This document shows, piece by piece, positions 29,983 to 39,488 of a stretch of DNA of 64,000 bases. Within the stretch, counting starts at the first letter, position 1; every line of letters begins with the position of its first letter. The notes beneath the pieces were generated by a model. The model worked only from the letters and a program-made list of their open reading frames with translations. It was not told the DNA's origin and did no database searches. Both the position numbers and the translations under genes were made by a program. Origin of the DNA: Lentilactobacillus laojiaonis (GTDB lineage Bacteria > Bacillota > Bacilli > Lactobacillales > Lactobacillaceae); assembly GCF_020616595.1 (NCBI RefSeq), contig NZ_CP085278.1, positions 744,001-808,000 on the forward strand, written 5' to 3'.

Positions 29983-30000
29983 CCTACTTCTCCTTTAGCT

Positions 30001-30645
30001 TTAACGCCAAACATTGGTTCTTTTTTCAATAGCCTTTAAAATATAGGTTGTTATGGCCGTTAATATTAGGTAAATTATTCCAACTAAAATTAATGGTAGT
30101 AAAGTAACATCTCTAGCCGTAGCCACATTACCAGCTCTAAGTAAATCACCAATTCCGATAACATAAACTAATGATGAATCTTTAATTAAATTAATTGTTT
30201 CATTACCAACTGATGGTAAAACAATTTTAAATACTTGAGGAGCTAATACATATCTTAAAGTTTGCCATTTACTCAATCGTAATAATTTGGCACTTTCAAT
30301 CTGTCCCTTAGGAATAGATTGAAATCCACCTCTAAATATCTCACTAAAATAAGCAGCATAATTCAATATAAATGCTATCAATGCTGCATTGTATCTGGAA
30401 AAAACAATTCCTAATAAAGGAAGACCATAAAATATAAATATTAATTGTAAAAGCAACGGGGTTCCGCGCATAATCAAAATATAAGTATTTAGTAGCCATT
30501 TAATAGGCTTAAATTTGCTAGTTAAGGTTACTCCTAATAAAATCCCCAATGGAATTGCAATAATTAGTGTTATAGCAAAGATCGATAAAGTTACTTTAGT
30601 CCCTCCTAATAAGGCGGGTAAAATTTGTTGAATATAATTAAGCAT
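30001..30645 (-). CDS. Amino-acid ABC transporter permease
   Basis: Membrane subunit of the PAAT importer, about 214 aa with five hydrophobic helices. The inner-membrane signature with RGTPLLLQLIF and the EAA-loop sequence (RGGFQSIPKGQIESAKLL) identify a HisM/GlnP-type permease. GGAGG followed six bases later by ATG 30645 defines the start; an earlier ATG at 30657 would place the ribosome binding site inside the gene. First gene of the operon, directly behind a T-box leader whose second terminator ends at this ribosome binding site. Confidence 0.93.
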   Translation of the reverse strand: MLNYIQQILPALLGGTKVTLSIFAITLIIAIPLGILLGVTLTSKFKPIKWLLNTYILIMRGTPLLLQLIFIFYGLPLLGIVFSRYNAALIAFILNYAAYFSEIFRGGFQSIPKGQIESAKLLRLSKWQTLRYVLAPQVFKIVLPSVGNETINLIKDSSLVYVIGIGDLLRAGNVATARDVTLLPLILVGIIYLILTAITTYILKAIEKRTNVWR

Positions 30646-30649
30646 TTTT

Positions 30650-31020
30650 TCCTCCATAAAAAAATCCCCTTAAGTTCTTCAATGAACTTAAGAGGACGAT
30701 TTGGTCGCGGTTCCACCTCAATTTGTAATTAACTTCGCAATTAATTACCTCAAAAAGTTTAGAAATAAAAAAGTCCTCTTAAGCCAATAGCTTAAGAGGA
30801 CGATTTTATCGTGGTTCCACCTCAAATTCAACTGTATCACTACAGTCCTTATGAGTTTATTTCTAAACTTCAACAATAACGTGTTTAACGATTTTCCCTA
30901 CTAAATTCATTCAGGAAAATGACTCATAGACGTGAAAGGTTATCATTAATTATCTCATTCCACCAGTCGAGACTCTCTTAAATTAATTAATAACCTAGTT
31001 CTACTCAATGTCGTTCTAAT
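30650..31020 (-). promoter_or_regulatory. T-box leader with one stem I and two antiterminator/terminator modules
   Basis: Stem I (about 30905-31012) has AGAGAG and GGUGGAA motifs. Module 1: hairpin at 30831-30846, T-box AGGTGGAACCACG at 30810-30822, and a terminator with 11-bp arms 30773-30783/30791-30801 plus T-run. Module 2: hairpin 30725-30748, T-box AGGTGGAACCGCG at 30706-30718, and a terminator with 13-bp arms 30665-30677/30684-30696 ending at the permease ribosome binding site. Module 2 has no stem I of its own. Both cores read UGGA, implying a tRNA with U as discriminator. The specifier loop reads CACG: ACG (Thr) or CAC (His), unresolved. A plausible promoter (TTGATT, 18, TTTAAT) lies just upstream. 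Confidence 0.85.
30755..30870 (-). repeat. Perfect 15-bp inverted repeat around T-box module 1
   Basis: The arms AAGTTTAGAAATAAA (30755-30769) and TTTATTTCTAAACTT (30856-30870) are exact reverse complements, separated by 86 bases that hold module 1 (hairpin, T-box, terminator). The 5' arm in the RNA can also fold alone as AGUUUA-GAAA-UAAACU. Confidence 0.85.
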
Positions 31021-31068
31021 ATTAAATTAATATTAACTATATTAAATCAATCTTAATTGAACGTCAAG

Positions 31069-31875
31069 TTAGTCTTTTTTAAACCAACTAGAAACTCGTT
31101 TCCAAAATGACTTATGGATTTCCTGTTCAATTTTCATTAAAGGTACTGATTCGCCTTCTAATCTTCTTGCCACGTCACGATATCCTTGACCAGCTGGATT
31201 ATCAGGATCTAAAACAATCGGTTCTCCATGGTTAGAAGTAGATATTACAGCGTCATCATCAAAAATAATTCCTAATAATTCTACTCCTAAGTGATGCGTA
31301 ATTTCATCAACATCCATCATAGAACCATCTTGCATCATGTGTCTTCTAATTCGATTAATGATTAAATGAGGCTCTTCTTGAAGTGGATTTCTTTCAAGTA
31401 AACCAACTACTCGATCAGCATCTCTAACCGCAGAAATTTCTGGAGTAGTAACAATAATCGCACTATCAGCACCGACAATTGCATTCATAAAACCTTGTTC
31501 AATACCGGCTGGACAATCTATAAATATATAATCAAAATTGGGTTTTAAATCATTAACGATCTTTAAAACTTGATCTTCATTTAATGCACTCTTATCAGTA
31601 TTTTGTGCGGCTGGTAATAAATAGAGTTTATCATCAAAACGTTTATCTTTAACTAGCGCTTGTGATAATTTAGCTCGATCATTAGCCACATCAACGATAT
31701 CATACATAATTCTATTATCTAGTCCTAAAACAACATCTAGATTTCTTAAACCAATATCCAAATCCATTAAACAAACTTTTTTACCCATCATTGCTAAGGC
31801 AGTGCCTAGATTGGCAGTAGTTGTGGTTTTACCAACTCCACCTTTTCCCGATGTAACTACATATGCTTTACCCAT
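31069..31875 (-). CDS. minD: Septum site-determining ATPase MinD
   Basis: Membrane-associated ParA-like ATPase that recruits MinC to block FtsZ assembly away from mid-cell. The 268 aa protein has the deviant Walker A KGGVGKTT at 11-18, switch motif with DCPAGIEQGF near 117, and a C-terminal amphipathic membrane-targeting helix (SFWKRVSSWFKKD). It overlaps the end of minC by eight bases, so translation is coupled. No minE lies here; in Gram-positive rods DivIVA/MinJ usually positions MinCD. Confidence 0.96.
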   Translation of the reverse strand: MGKAYVVTSGKGGVGKTTTTANLGTALAMMGKKVCLMDLDIGLRNLDVVLGLDNRIMYDIVDVANDRAKLSQALVKDKRFDDKLYLLPAAQNTDKSALNEDQVLKIVNDLKPNFDYIFIDCPAGIEQGFMNAIVGADSAIIVTTPEISAVRDADRVVGLLERNPLQEEPHLIINRIRRHMMQDGSMMDVDEITHHLGVELLGIIFDDDAVISTSNHGEPIVLDPDNPAGQGYRDVARRLEGESVPLMKIEQEIHKSFWKRVSSWFKKD

Positions 31876-32554
31876 TGATTACTCCTCCAACCATATTGAA
31901 GAATTTTGGATTAATACGTTTTAAATCTTCAATTTTTCCATAATCTATAACATGGAGATCATTAACATAAACTACTGATTCTCTAGTTAGGTTATTTTCA
32001 GAAACATCGTCTAATATTTCAAATTGTTCCCCAATTCGAACCTGTTGTGCGTTATGTAAATCACCAATAATTAATTTTGTTTCTATATTCGGATAGCCCG
32101 CTTGGACAATTCCATGTACATTTCCCATAACATATAAATTACCACTTACAAAAAGTTTACCACCTTGATGAACCGTTCCTAAAAATATTACATCGCCTTC
32201 AAGATGAACGTCTTGACCATTACGAATTATACGATCAACTACATGAACATTTTCTTGTTGTCGAATTTTTTCAGCTCGTTCATTAGAAATAACTTCTGAC
32301 AACACTTTATGAATTGAAAAATATTCATAATTAGAAAAAATTTCCTCTAATTTTTTTCGATCTTCTGAAGTTAATAGTCGATTACCAGTTAAAACATCAA
32401 ACTTAATCGCTTTTGGAGAAACAGAAGCCGTTTGAGTTTTGAGCTTATCAAGTAATTTTGATAATGAACTAAAGATTTCATTCATACTAGCACGTTCATC
32501 TAAAACCAATTCATATCCATCATTGGTACCTTTTAAAACAGCAGCATCTTGCAT
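31868..32554 (-). CDS. minC: Septum site-determining protein MinC
   Basis: Inhibitor of FtsZ polymerisation activated at the membrane by MinD. The 228 aa protein has an N-terminal FtsZ-inhibiting domain (to about 105) and a C-terminal beta-helix domain with repeated turns such as EGDVIFLGTVHQGG, SGNLYVMGNVHGIVQAG, typical of MinC and the MinD contact. It lies 23 bases after mreD and overlaps minD. Same gene order as other lactobacilli. Confidence 0.94.
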   Translation of the reverse strand: MQDAAVLKGTNDGYELVLDERASMNEIFSSLSKLLDKLKTQTASVSPKAIKFDVLTGNRLLTSEDRKKLEEIFSNYEYFSIHKVLSEVISNERAEKIRQQENVHVVDRIIRNGQDVHLEGDVIFLGTVHQGGKLFVSGNLYVMGNVHGIVQAGYPNIETKLIIGDLHNAQQVRIGEQFEILDDVSENNLTRESVVYVNDLHVIDYGKIEDLKRINPKFFNMVGGVING

Positions 32555-32577
32555 CGATTTAATCCCCTTTAAAATTC

Positions 32578-33096
32578 CTATCTAAAACGATTATATAGCC
32601 CAGAAATAGGAAAATATAGTATTAATAATAATATTAAATTGAGAGCTAATGTTGGTGCTAAGGTGTTTACTAAGAAGTTGCTAAAGGTAACCTGGGTTTG
32701 ACCAATCATTGACATTACAACATAACTTAGTCCGGCAACAAATGCTACATCAATAAAATAAATTAAAAAACTACTAAAAAAGCTTGGAGTTAAAATTTGA
32801 TATAACAATCTTGTTAACATAATCGTTAATGGAAATATGAATACAAAAATTCCCAATATACCAGTGTAGTATAGATCAAAAATAAACCCAATAACTATTG
32901 CCCATAAAACATAATTAATTTTAGTAGTTGAAAACATAAATCCCAAAACCAACCATAAAACTGTTAGATATGGAACCATTGCATACGGAAAATGATATAA
33001 AGATGATGCAAACATTTGACTAATTGAACCATCTAGAAAAAAAGATATAAATAAGCCAATAAAAAAAACTTTTTTTTCTGATCCACTGCGTTGCAA
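32578..33096 (-). CDS. mreD: Rod shape-determining protein MreD
   Basis: Polytopic membrane protein of 172 aa with about five hydrophobic helices, no large soluble domain, and the family's poorly conserved sequence; the N-terminal stretch FFIGLFISFFLDGSIS and position directly after mreC support the call. It acts with MreC and RodA in side-wall elongation. The gene abuts mreC (no gap), which argues for coupled translation. Confidence 0.9.
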   Translation of the reverse strand: MQRSGSEKKVFFIGLFISFFLDGSISQMFASSLYHFPYAMVPYLTVLWLVLGFMFSTTKINYVLWAIVIGFIFDLYYTGILGIFVFIFPLTIMLTRLLYQILTPSFFSSFLIYFIDVAFVAGLSYVVMSMIGQTQVTFSNFLVNTLAPTLALNLILLLILYFPISGLYNRFR

Positions 33097-33960
33097 TTAA
33101 TCACCTTCTTTACCATTTTTAACAGCTACCGAAACTGCTTCTAAATCATTTAGATTAGCTGCAGGAGTGATATATATTTTCTTAGCTAAACCGTAGTCAT
33201 CTTTAGCAACCTTGCTAACTTTTCCAACATAGATTCCCTTAGGTAAAATACCGCCCAGTCCACTGGTTGAAACTTTGTCGCCTTTTTTAATTTTTGACTT
33301 AGAAGTTATATTTCCCATAACAATTTGGTTAGTATTTGCTTCATAAGCATTAATTATTCCGTTAGTAACTCCGCCTGCGCTGTTAATTATTTGTACCGCA
33401 AAACGATTAGAGTCTGATGAAATATTCGAAATTAAAACCACTTTACTGTTAGTTTTATTAACTTCTGAAACCGTACCAATTAAACCTTTATCAGCAGTTA
33501 CTGGCATGTTCTTTTTAACACCACTAGTTTGCCCCTTGTTGATAATAATTTGACTTGACCAAGATGAAGGAGTTCTAGTAATAACTGCTGCGTTGATTTT
33601 ACTATATCCCGTTAAAGTACTACCGATCTTTAGTTGGCGTTTTAGTTGTTGATTTTCATTTTCTAAAGATTGTTCTCTAACTTGGGTTTGGGCCAGCTCA
33701 TCTACACGAGATTTTAGATATTCATTTTCTTCATAGGTATTTAGCAAATTTTTTATTGAAGAAAAGCCACCACTGATACCATTTACAGGTACAGAAACGA
33801 CACGATTAGCAAAACCTACTACGTCATTTCCAAATTGTTGGACTACTGGTGGAGTATTTCGCTTATTTCTAACAGAAACTGATAATGTTATTAACCCAAA
33901 ACTAATAATTAAACAAACAATAAAAATTACTAATTTTCGGTTGGAGAAAAATTTTTGCAT
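33097..33960 (-). CDS. mreC: Rod shape-determining protein MreC
   Basis: Bitopic membrane protein of about 287 aa that organises the elongation machinery outside the membrane. An N-terminal membrane helix (KLVIFIVCLIISFGLITLSV) is followed by a coiled segment (residues about 70-105) and beta-rich domain ending in GLGGILPKGIYVGKV, typical of MreC. A GTG at 33972 is in frame, but GGAGG lies inside that extension, 5 bases before ATG 33960. Separated from mreB by a terminator-like hairpin. Confidence 0.93.
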   Translation of the reverse strand: MQKFFSNRKLVIFIVCLIISFGLITLSVSVRNKRNTPPVVQQFGNDVVGFANRVVSVPVNGISGGFSSIKNLLNTYEENEYLKSRVDELAQTQVREQSLENENQQLKRQLKIGSTLTGYSKINAAVITRTPSSWSSQIIINKGQTSGVKKNMPVTADKGLIGTVSEVNKTNSKVVLISNISSDSNRFAVQIINSAGGVTNGIINAYEANTNQIVMGNITSKSKIKKGDKVSTSGLGGILPKGIYVGKVSKVAKDDYGLAKKIYITPAANLNDLEAVSVAVKNGKEGD

Positions 33961-33984
33961 AATTGCCTCCACTTATTATTCGTT

Positions 33985-34015
33985 AATAAATAAACGGGGA
34001 TCTATTAAATCCCCG
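33985..34015 (-). terminator. Terminator-like hairpin between mreB and mreC
   Basis: GC-rich stem CGGGGAT/ATCCCCG (33995-34015) with a 7-base loop, followed on the minus strand by TTTATTTATT. Likely a partial terminator giving more mreB than mreCD-minCD transcript. Confidence 0.7.
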
Positions 34016-34020
34016 AATAA

Positions 34021-35037
34021 TTATTGTTTTTTCTTAATTATATCAATACTCTTTAATGATTCACCAGTACCAACTGCCACACAGTCTAAGGGATCTTTAG
34101 CAATTGAAACTGGAACTTGAGTTGCGTCAGCAATAACATCAGCTAAATTACGCAATAATGCACCACCACCAGTTAAAACAATACCATGATCAATTACATC
34201 AGCAGCAATCTCTGGTGATGTTTCTTCTAGGGTTTCTTTAATAGTTGAAATGATTTCTTGAATTCCTTCACCGATTGCAGTATTAATATCAACTGCGGTT
34301 ACGTCAACTGATTTTGGTAAACCAGTTACCAAGTCACGACCTCGAACTGGTACTGAATTAATTGATTCAGCCACTTCAGGTGAAGCAGTTCCAATATCCC
34401 ATTTCAATTGTTCGGCTGTTCTTTCACCAATTAAAAGATTATATTTTTGGCGTACATATTGATAAATAAACTCATTTAATTTATCACCAGCAATTCTTAC
34501 TGAACGGCTAGAAACAATACCACCAAGTGAAATAGTAGCAACATCAGTAGTACCCCCACCTATATCAACTACCATGCTACCAGTGGGATCCATTACTGGT
34601 AAACCAGCACCAATTGCTGCAGCAAATGGTTCTTCAATCACATAAGCATCCCTTGCACCGGCAACTTTTGTGGCATCAATTACAGCACGTTTTTCAACAG
34701 CTGTGATTCCAGTTGGAACACATACCATAACATATGGTTTACCTGATGAATGACCCAGAGCTTTTCCAATGAAGTATTTCAACATAGCTACTGTAGTATC
34801 ATAATCAGCAATTACCCCATCTTTCATTGGTCGAACAATTTCAATACTACTTGGTGTTCTACCAATCATATCGCGAGCCTCTTCACCAACAGCAATGATT
34901 TCACCATTTTTAGTAGATTTTGAGACTACGGATGGTTCACGAAGTACAATTCCTTTTCCGTCAACGTAAACAATGGTGTTGGCTGTACCAAGGTCAATAC
35001 CAATGTTTTTAGTTCCTAATCCAAACAAGTTATTCAT
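34021..35037 (-). CDS. mreB: Cell shape-determining actin homologue MreB
   Basis: Actin-like ATPase that forms membrane-bound filaments guiding wall elongation. The 338 aa protein shows the phosphate-1 motif GIDLGTANT near residue 12, connect-1 and phosphate-2 [10 protein letters not shown] near 163, and adenosine motif [10 protein letters not shown] near 287. A second MreB-type gene (mbl-like) lies at 56.8-57.8 kb. It opens the mreBCD-minCD block; the upstream 98-base gap carries an extended -10 (TGATATACT), and radC, common here in relatives, is missing. Confidence 0.96.
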   Translation of the reverse strand: MNNLFGLGTKNIGIDLGTANTIVYVDGKGIVLREPSVVSKSTKNGEIIAVGEEARDMIGRTPSSIEIVRPMKDGVIADYDTTVAMLKYFIGKALGHSSGKPYVMVCVPTGITAVEKRAVIDATKVAGARDAYVIEEPFAAAIGAGLPVMDPTGSMVVDIGGGTTDVATISLGGIVSSRSVRIAGDKLNEFIYQYVRQKYNLLIGERTAEQLKWDIGTASPEVAESINSVPVRGRDLVTGLPKSVDVTAVDINTAIGEGIQEIISTIKETLEETSPEIAADVIDHGIVLTGGGALLRNLADVIADATQVPVSIAKDPLDCVAVGTGESLKSIDIIKKKQ

Positions 35038-35135
35038 CCCTTCACTTTAACTATGTATTTTAGTTAGTTTTATCGTATATTTAATACTTCAAGTATATCA
35101 TATCAAATTAATAAATAATTCATATTAAATTAATA

Positions 35136-36452
35136 TTATCTATAATTAAATTTTTCCTTAATATAATTTCTAACATCAGAAATAAAATATAAAGAACCAG
35201 TAATTATTAAACTATCTTCCTTGTCCATTATTCCAAATATTTGATTAATTGCAACCTTCCAGTTATCAATTACTTTTAAATTTATAAAATTCTTATGGTG
35301 TTTAATCAAACCAACATCAAATATTTCACGATTAGTTGGCTGTTTAAACCTAGTTAAAATTATTTGGGCATCATTGATATTGCTAAGCGTCGATAACATT
35401 GTTTCGGCTTCTTTATCGGCCAAAATGGCAACAATAATATATAGCTTACCAGTTCTAAAATCCGAATTATTGGTAATAAATTCAGAAATCTCCTTGATTG
35501 CTGGTTCATTATGTGCTCCATCAATAAAGACGTTGGGATTTTTAGATAATAATTCAAATCTTCCCATCCAGGTAGTATGTTCAATGCCTTTTAAAATATC
35601 TGAAGTATTAACTTTTTGCTTAAATTGCTCCATTAATATTAAATAAGCTTCAATAGCTACCCCAGCATTTTCAGCTTGATACTTTCCAATTAACGTACTT
35701 TCTAAATCTTTAATCGTTAAATTAGAATTTTTAAAATCAAACTTAATTTTCCAATTATTCATGTTATGGTAATTAACTTTAAAATCTCGATTTAAATAAT
35801 GCATGGGACTATTTAGTAATGTTGCTTGCTGACTAATCACTTTTAAAGGATCTTTCGCTACATTTCCTACCACTATCGGAACATTTTCTTTGATGATTCC
35901 CGCCTTTTGGAATGCGATTTTCTCTAAGGTGTCCCCTAAAATAGCCATGTGGTCAAAGCCAATTGTCGTAATTATCGAGAGTAATGGATTGATGACATTA
36001 GTTGAATCATATTTTCCACCAATTCCTACCTCTACTAACACAATATCTACCGGATGATTTTTGAAATAAACCAGCATCATGGCTGTAATCATTTCAAATT
36101 CTGTCGGGCCATTTTGATTTTCATCCATTTTAAGAACTACTGGATAAACTATTTTAAAAACTTTCAATAATTCGTCATTAGTTATGGGGATTCCATTTAC
36201 ACTAATCCGTTCATTGAATGAAATCATAAATGGCGAAGTAAAACTTCCAACCGTTTTACCGCTAATTTGTAATAAGTTCCTTAGATATGCCAAAGTGGAT
36301 CCTTTACCATTAGTACCGGCAATGTGAACGGTTGGTAAATTATTTTGCGGATTTTCTAAATTTGATAATAATTCCCGCATTCGATCTAAAGTTGGTTTCT
36401 TTTTTAATCTTGGTCGGCTATGAATAAAATTAATCGCTTCAAAATAATTCAT
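35136..36452 (-). CDS. folC: Folylpolyglutamate synthase / dihydrofolate synthase
   Basis: Mur-ligase-like enzyme that adds glutamate to folates (ATP-dependent). The 438 aa protein has the P-loop HIAGTNGKGSTLAYL near 44-58, the SFTSPF omega-loop region, and EVGIGGKYDSTNVI near 145; the C-terminal half has the FIDGAHNEPA motif. GGAGG precedes the start. It follows valS, as in most lactobacilli, but a terminator stands in between. Whether it also makes dihydrofolate from pteroate cannot be told. Confidence 0.95.
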   Translation of the reverse strand: MNYFEAINFIHSRPRLKKKPTLDRMRELLSNLENPQNNLPTVHIAGTNGKGSTLAYLRNLLQISGKTVGSFTSPFMISFNERISVNGIPITNDELLKVFKIVYPVVLKMDENQNGPTEFEMITAMMLVYFKNHPVDIVLVEVGIGGKYDSTNVINPLLSIITTIGFDHMAILGDTLEKIAFQKAGIIKENVPIVVGNVAKDPLKVISQQATLLNSPMHYLNRDFKVNYHNMNNWKIKFDFKNSNLTIKDLESTLIGKYQAENAGVAIEAYLILMEQFKQKVNTSDILKGIEHTTWMGRFELLSKNPNVFIDGAHNEPAIKEISEFITNNSDFRTGKLYIIVAILADKEAETMLSTLSNINDAQIILTRFKQPTNREIFDVGLIKHHKNFINLKVIDNWKVAINQIFGIMDKEDSLIITGSLYFISDVRNYIKEKFNYR

Positions 36453-36464
36453 ATATTTCCTCCA

Positions 36465-36500
36465 ATATAAAAGTCTCTAACCATTATAGATTAGAGACTT
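36465..36500 (-). terminator. Intrinsic terminator after valS
   Basis: Perfect 10-base arms AAGTCTCTAA/TTAGAGACTT (36471-36480, 36491-36500) followed by TTTTATATT on the minus strand, directly before the folC ribosome binding site. Confidence 0.75.
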
Positions 36501-36505
36501 CCATT

Positions 36506-39172
36506 TTAGCTATTTAATTGGTTCTTAATTTCAACTAAACGTTCTTGAGCAGCTTTTAATTTGTTTTGATAATCAGCTTGTTTTTCTTTTTCTTCATTAA
36601 CAACTGATTCTGGAGCATTACTTACAAATTTTTCATTAGATAGTTTTTTATTAGTGCGTTCTACTTCAGATTCAAACTTCTTAATCTCTTTTTCTAAACG
36701 ACTAACTTCTTCATCTAAACTAATCAATTCTTCTAACGGAATAAATACAGTAGCATCAGTAATAACTGCAGACATTGATAAGTTAGGAATATCTAAATCA
36801 TTACCAATTTCTAAATTCTTAGCATGCAAGAAGCGATCGATATATTCTTTATTTTCCTCAAAAATTGCTTTCAAATCAACATTATCAGTCTTAATTAAAA
36901 TATCGACAGCAGATGACAATGGTGCATTAGCTTCTGAACGAATATTACGAACTGCTTTAATTAAGTCAATTAAGGATGCCATATTAGCTTCTGCTTTAGG
37001 ATTATTAAATTCATCATTAACTTCTGGATATTTAGCAGTTACTAACGAATTACCATCATGTGGCATAGTTTGCCAAATATTTTCAGTTACAAATGGCATA
37101 ATTGGATGTAATAATCTTAGTGTTTGGTCTAATACATAAGCCAAAATATTTTGAGTATTAGAACGTAATTGATCATCATCACTACTTAAAGCTTCTTTAC
37201 TCATTTCAATGTACCAATCACAGAAATCATTCCAAATGAATTCATAGAGAGCACGACCAGCTTCACCAAAATTGTATTTATCAAATTCACGAGTGACATG
37301 TCCGATAACTTCATTTAAGCGACTCATAATCCATTGATCTGCCAATTGCCATTCACTTTGGTCCGGCAATTTAGGGGTGTCAATATCATTTAAATTCATA
37401 ATTACATATCGACTGGCATTCCAGATTTTATTAATAAAGTTCCATGCTGAATCCATCTTGTCATATGAGAATCTCAAATCTTGACCAGGAGTAGTTCCAT
37501 TAGATAAGAACCAACGCAAAGCATCTGAACCGTATTTATCAATAACATCCATCGGATCAATTCCATTACCTAATGACTTAGACATTTTACGTCCTTGTTC
37601 GTCACGAATTAGACCATGTAATAAAACATCTTTAAATGGACGTTCGTTAGTAAATTCTAAACTTTGGAAGATCATTCTAGATACCCAGAAGAATAAGATA
37701 TCATATCCCGTAACTAACGTATTAGTTGGGAAATAACGTTTATAATCTTCAGCTTCTTCATTAGGCCAACCCATTGTTGAAAATGGCCATAATCCAGATG
37801 AGAACCAAGTATCTAACACATCATTATCTTGTTCCCAATTTTCAATATCTTTAGGGGCTTCTGCTCCAACGTAAATTTCGCCAGTTTCTTTATGATACCA
37901 AGCAGGAATTCGATGTCCCCACCATAATTGTCTAGAAATAACCCAATCATGTACATTATCCATCCAATGAGTAAAGGTGTTTTCAAATCGTTCAGGAACA
38001 AAATTTACTCGATCATCAGTTTTTTGGTTATTTAATGCCATTTCTGCTAAAGGTTTCATTTTAACAAACCATTGTGTTGATAAACGGGATTCAACCTGTA
38101 CCCCAGTTCGTTCAGAATGTCCAACTGAATGTACAATTGGATCAATTTTTAGCATTAAGCCCAATTCTTCTAAATCATTAACAATTGCTTTTCTAGCTTC
38201 AAAACGATCCATACCATTATATTTACCAGCATTTTCATTCATAGTGGCATCTTCATTCATTGTATTAATTCGTTCTAAGTTATGACGATTACCCACTAAG
38301 AAATCGTTAGGATCATGAGCAGGAGTAATTTTAACCATTCCAGTACCAAATTCTGGATCCACATATTGATCAGCAATAATAGGAACCTTACGATTAACTA
38401 ACGGTACAATGACTTCTTTTCCAACTAGATCTTTATATCTTTCGTCACTGGGACTAACCGCAATCGCTACATCCCCCATCATAGTTTCAGGTCTAGTAGT
38501 AGCAATTTCAATATAGTCTTTTCCGTTGTAAGTTACACCGTCAGCTAATGGATATTTAACGTGATAAAAGGCTCCCTTATCATCTTCATGAATTACTTCA
38601 ATATCTGACAAGGCTGTTCTAGCTTGTGGATCCCAATTGATAATGTATTCTCCACGGTAAATTAAGCCCTTATTATATAGATCAACAAAGACCTTAGTTA
38701 CAGCTTCTGATAAGCCTTCATCTAACGTAAATCTTTCACGATCATAGTCTAATGAAAGTCCTAATTTTGCCCATTGTTTATGAATAGTATCTGCAAAACT
38801 ATCTTTCCATTCCCAAACTTGATCAATAAATTTATCTCTTCCTAGATCGTATCGACTAATTCCTTCTTCGCGTAACTTAGCCTCAACTTTTGCTTGGGTT
38901 GCTATACCGGCGTGGTCCATTCCTGGTAACCATAAGGTATCAAAACCTTGCATACGTTTTTGACGAATGATCATATCTTGAAGAGTAGTATCCCAAGCGT
39001 GACCTAAATGCAATTTACCAGTAACATTGGGTGGTGGTAAAACAATCGAAAATGGTTTTGCTTTCTTATCACCACTAGGTTTAAATACTCCTTCTTCTAG
39101 CCAAGTTTGATATTGGCCTTCCTCAACTTCGCTAGGATTGTACTTTTTAGACATTTCTTTATTAGATGCCAT
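36506..39172 (-). CDS. valS: Valine--tRNA ligase
   Basis: Class I aminoacyl-tRNA synthetase charging tRNA-Val. The 888 aa protein has the HIGH-type motif LHLGH in [13 protein letters not shown] near residue 55, the CP1 editing domain in the first half ([15 protein letters not shown]), KMSKS in [14 protein letters not shown] near 530, anticodon-binding helices, and a C-terminal coiled arm. Full length and intact. A T-box leader with a Val codon lies upstream. Confidence 0.98.
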   Translation of the reverse strand: MASNKEMSKKYNPSEVEEGQYQTWLEEGVFKPSGDKKAKPFSIVLPPPNVTGKLHLGHAWDTTLQDMIIRQKRMQGFDTLWLPGMDHAGIATQAKVEAKLREEGISRYDLGRDKFIDQVWEWKDSFADTIHKQWAKLGLSLDYDRERFTLDEGLSEAVTKVFVDLYNKGLIYRGEYIINWDPQARTALSDIEVIHEDDKGAFYHVKYPLADGVTYNGKDYIEIATTRPETMMGDVAIAVSPSDERYKDLVGKEVIVPLVNRKVPIIADQYVDPEFGTGMVKITPAHDPNDFLVGNRHNLERINTMNEDATMNENAGKYNGMDRFEARKAIVNDLEELGLMLKIDPIVHSVGHSERTGVQVESRLSTQWFVKMKPLAEMALNNQKTDDRVNFVPERFENTFTHWMDNVHDWVISRQLWWGHRIPAWYHKETGEIYVGAEAPKDIENWEQDNDVLDTWFSSGLWPFSTMGWPNEEAEDYKRYFPTNTLVTGYDILFFWVSRMIFQSLEFTNERPFKDVLLHGLIRDEQGRKMSKSLGNGIDPMDVIDKYGSDALRWFLSNGTTPGQDLRFSYDKMDSAWNFINKIWNASRYVIMNLNDIDTPKLPDQSEWQLADQWIMSRLNEVIGHVTREFDKYNFGEAGRALYEFIWNDFCDWYIEMSKEALSSDDDQLRSNTQNILAYVLDQTLRLLHPIMPFVTENIWQTMPHDGNSLVTAKYPEVNDEFNNPKAEANMASLIDLIKAVRNIRSEANAPLSSAVDILIKTDNVDLKAIFEENKEYIDRFLHAKNLEIGNDLDIPNLSMSAVITDATVFIPLEELISLDEEVSRLEKEIKKFESEVERTNKKLSNEKFVSNAPESVVNEEKEKQADYQNKLKAAQERLVEIKNQLNS

Positions 39173-39189
39173 ACAATTACTCCTTTAAT

Positions 39190-39449
39190 ATTTTTTTAAA
39201 ATAAAAAGCACTTCTCCTAATAAAATAGGACGAAGTGCTTCGCGGTACCACCTAAATTGGAATAAATTATTATTCCCACTTGAATCAAAAATAACGGCTT
39301 GATCTCCGTCTAATTAATAAATTAGAAATGAAACTCGCAAGCTTACTTTCAAATTAAACTGTTAAAAGTCTCACAGCAATCAACTTTTTTTCTGAAAACA
39401 TATTTAATTTTACTTACCTGGTCTTAATTTCGTATTAACGTTAATTATG
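39190..39449 (-). promoter_or_regulatory. T-box leader, tRNA-Val type
   Basis: T-box AGGTGGTACCGCG is at 39240-39252, and a strong terminator with arms around 39204-39214 and 39232-39240 is followed by a T-run. Stem I has a GCUGUGA-type distal loop. A specifier loop framed by AAAUUAAA/UUUAAUUU and GUAAGU/GCUUGC helices presents GUA (Val) followed by A. The UGGU core fits an A discriminator. It controls valS by tRNA-Val charging. Confidence 0.9.
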
Positions 39450-39478
39450 GTATCTAATTATCCGCTTACTGTCAATTA
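39450..39478 (-). promoter_or_regulatory. Promoter of the valS T-box leader
   Basis: Minus strand: -35 TTGACA, 17-base spacer, -10 TACCAT, between the thiI stop and the leader. Confidence 0.65.
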
Positions 39479-39488
39479 AATCTAGAAA

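Noticed and set aside
30725-30748. Second complete T-box (tandem T-boxes)
   Set aside because: No stem I motifs occur between the first terminator and the second T-box; only a short hairpin is present.
30755-30870. 15-bp inverted repeat as insertion-sequence ends or an attachment site
   Set aside because: It encloses only 86 bases of T-box module, with no transposase and no target duplication.
36654-37139. 161-codon open frame on the plus strand opposite valS
   Set aside because: It is the mirror of the valS coding strand, has no ribosome site or family resemblance, and valS is certain.
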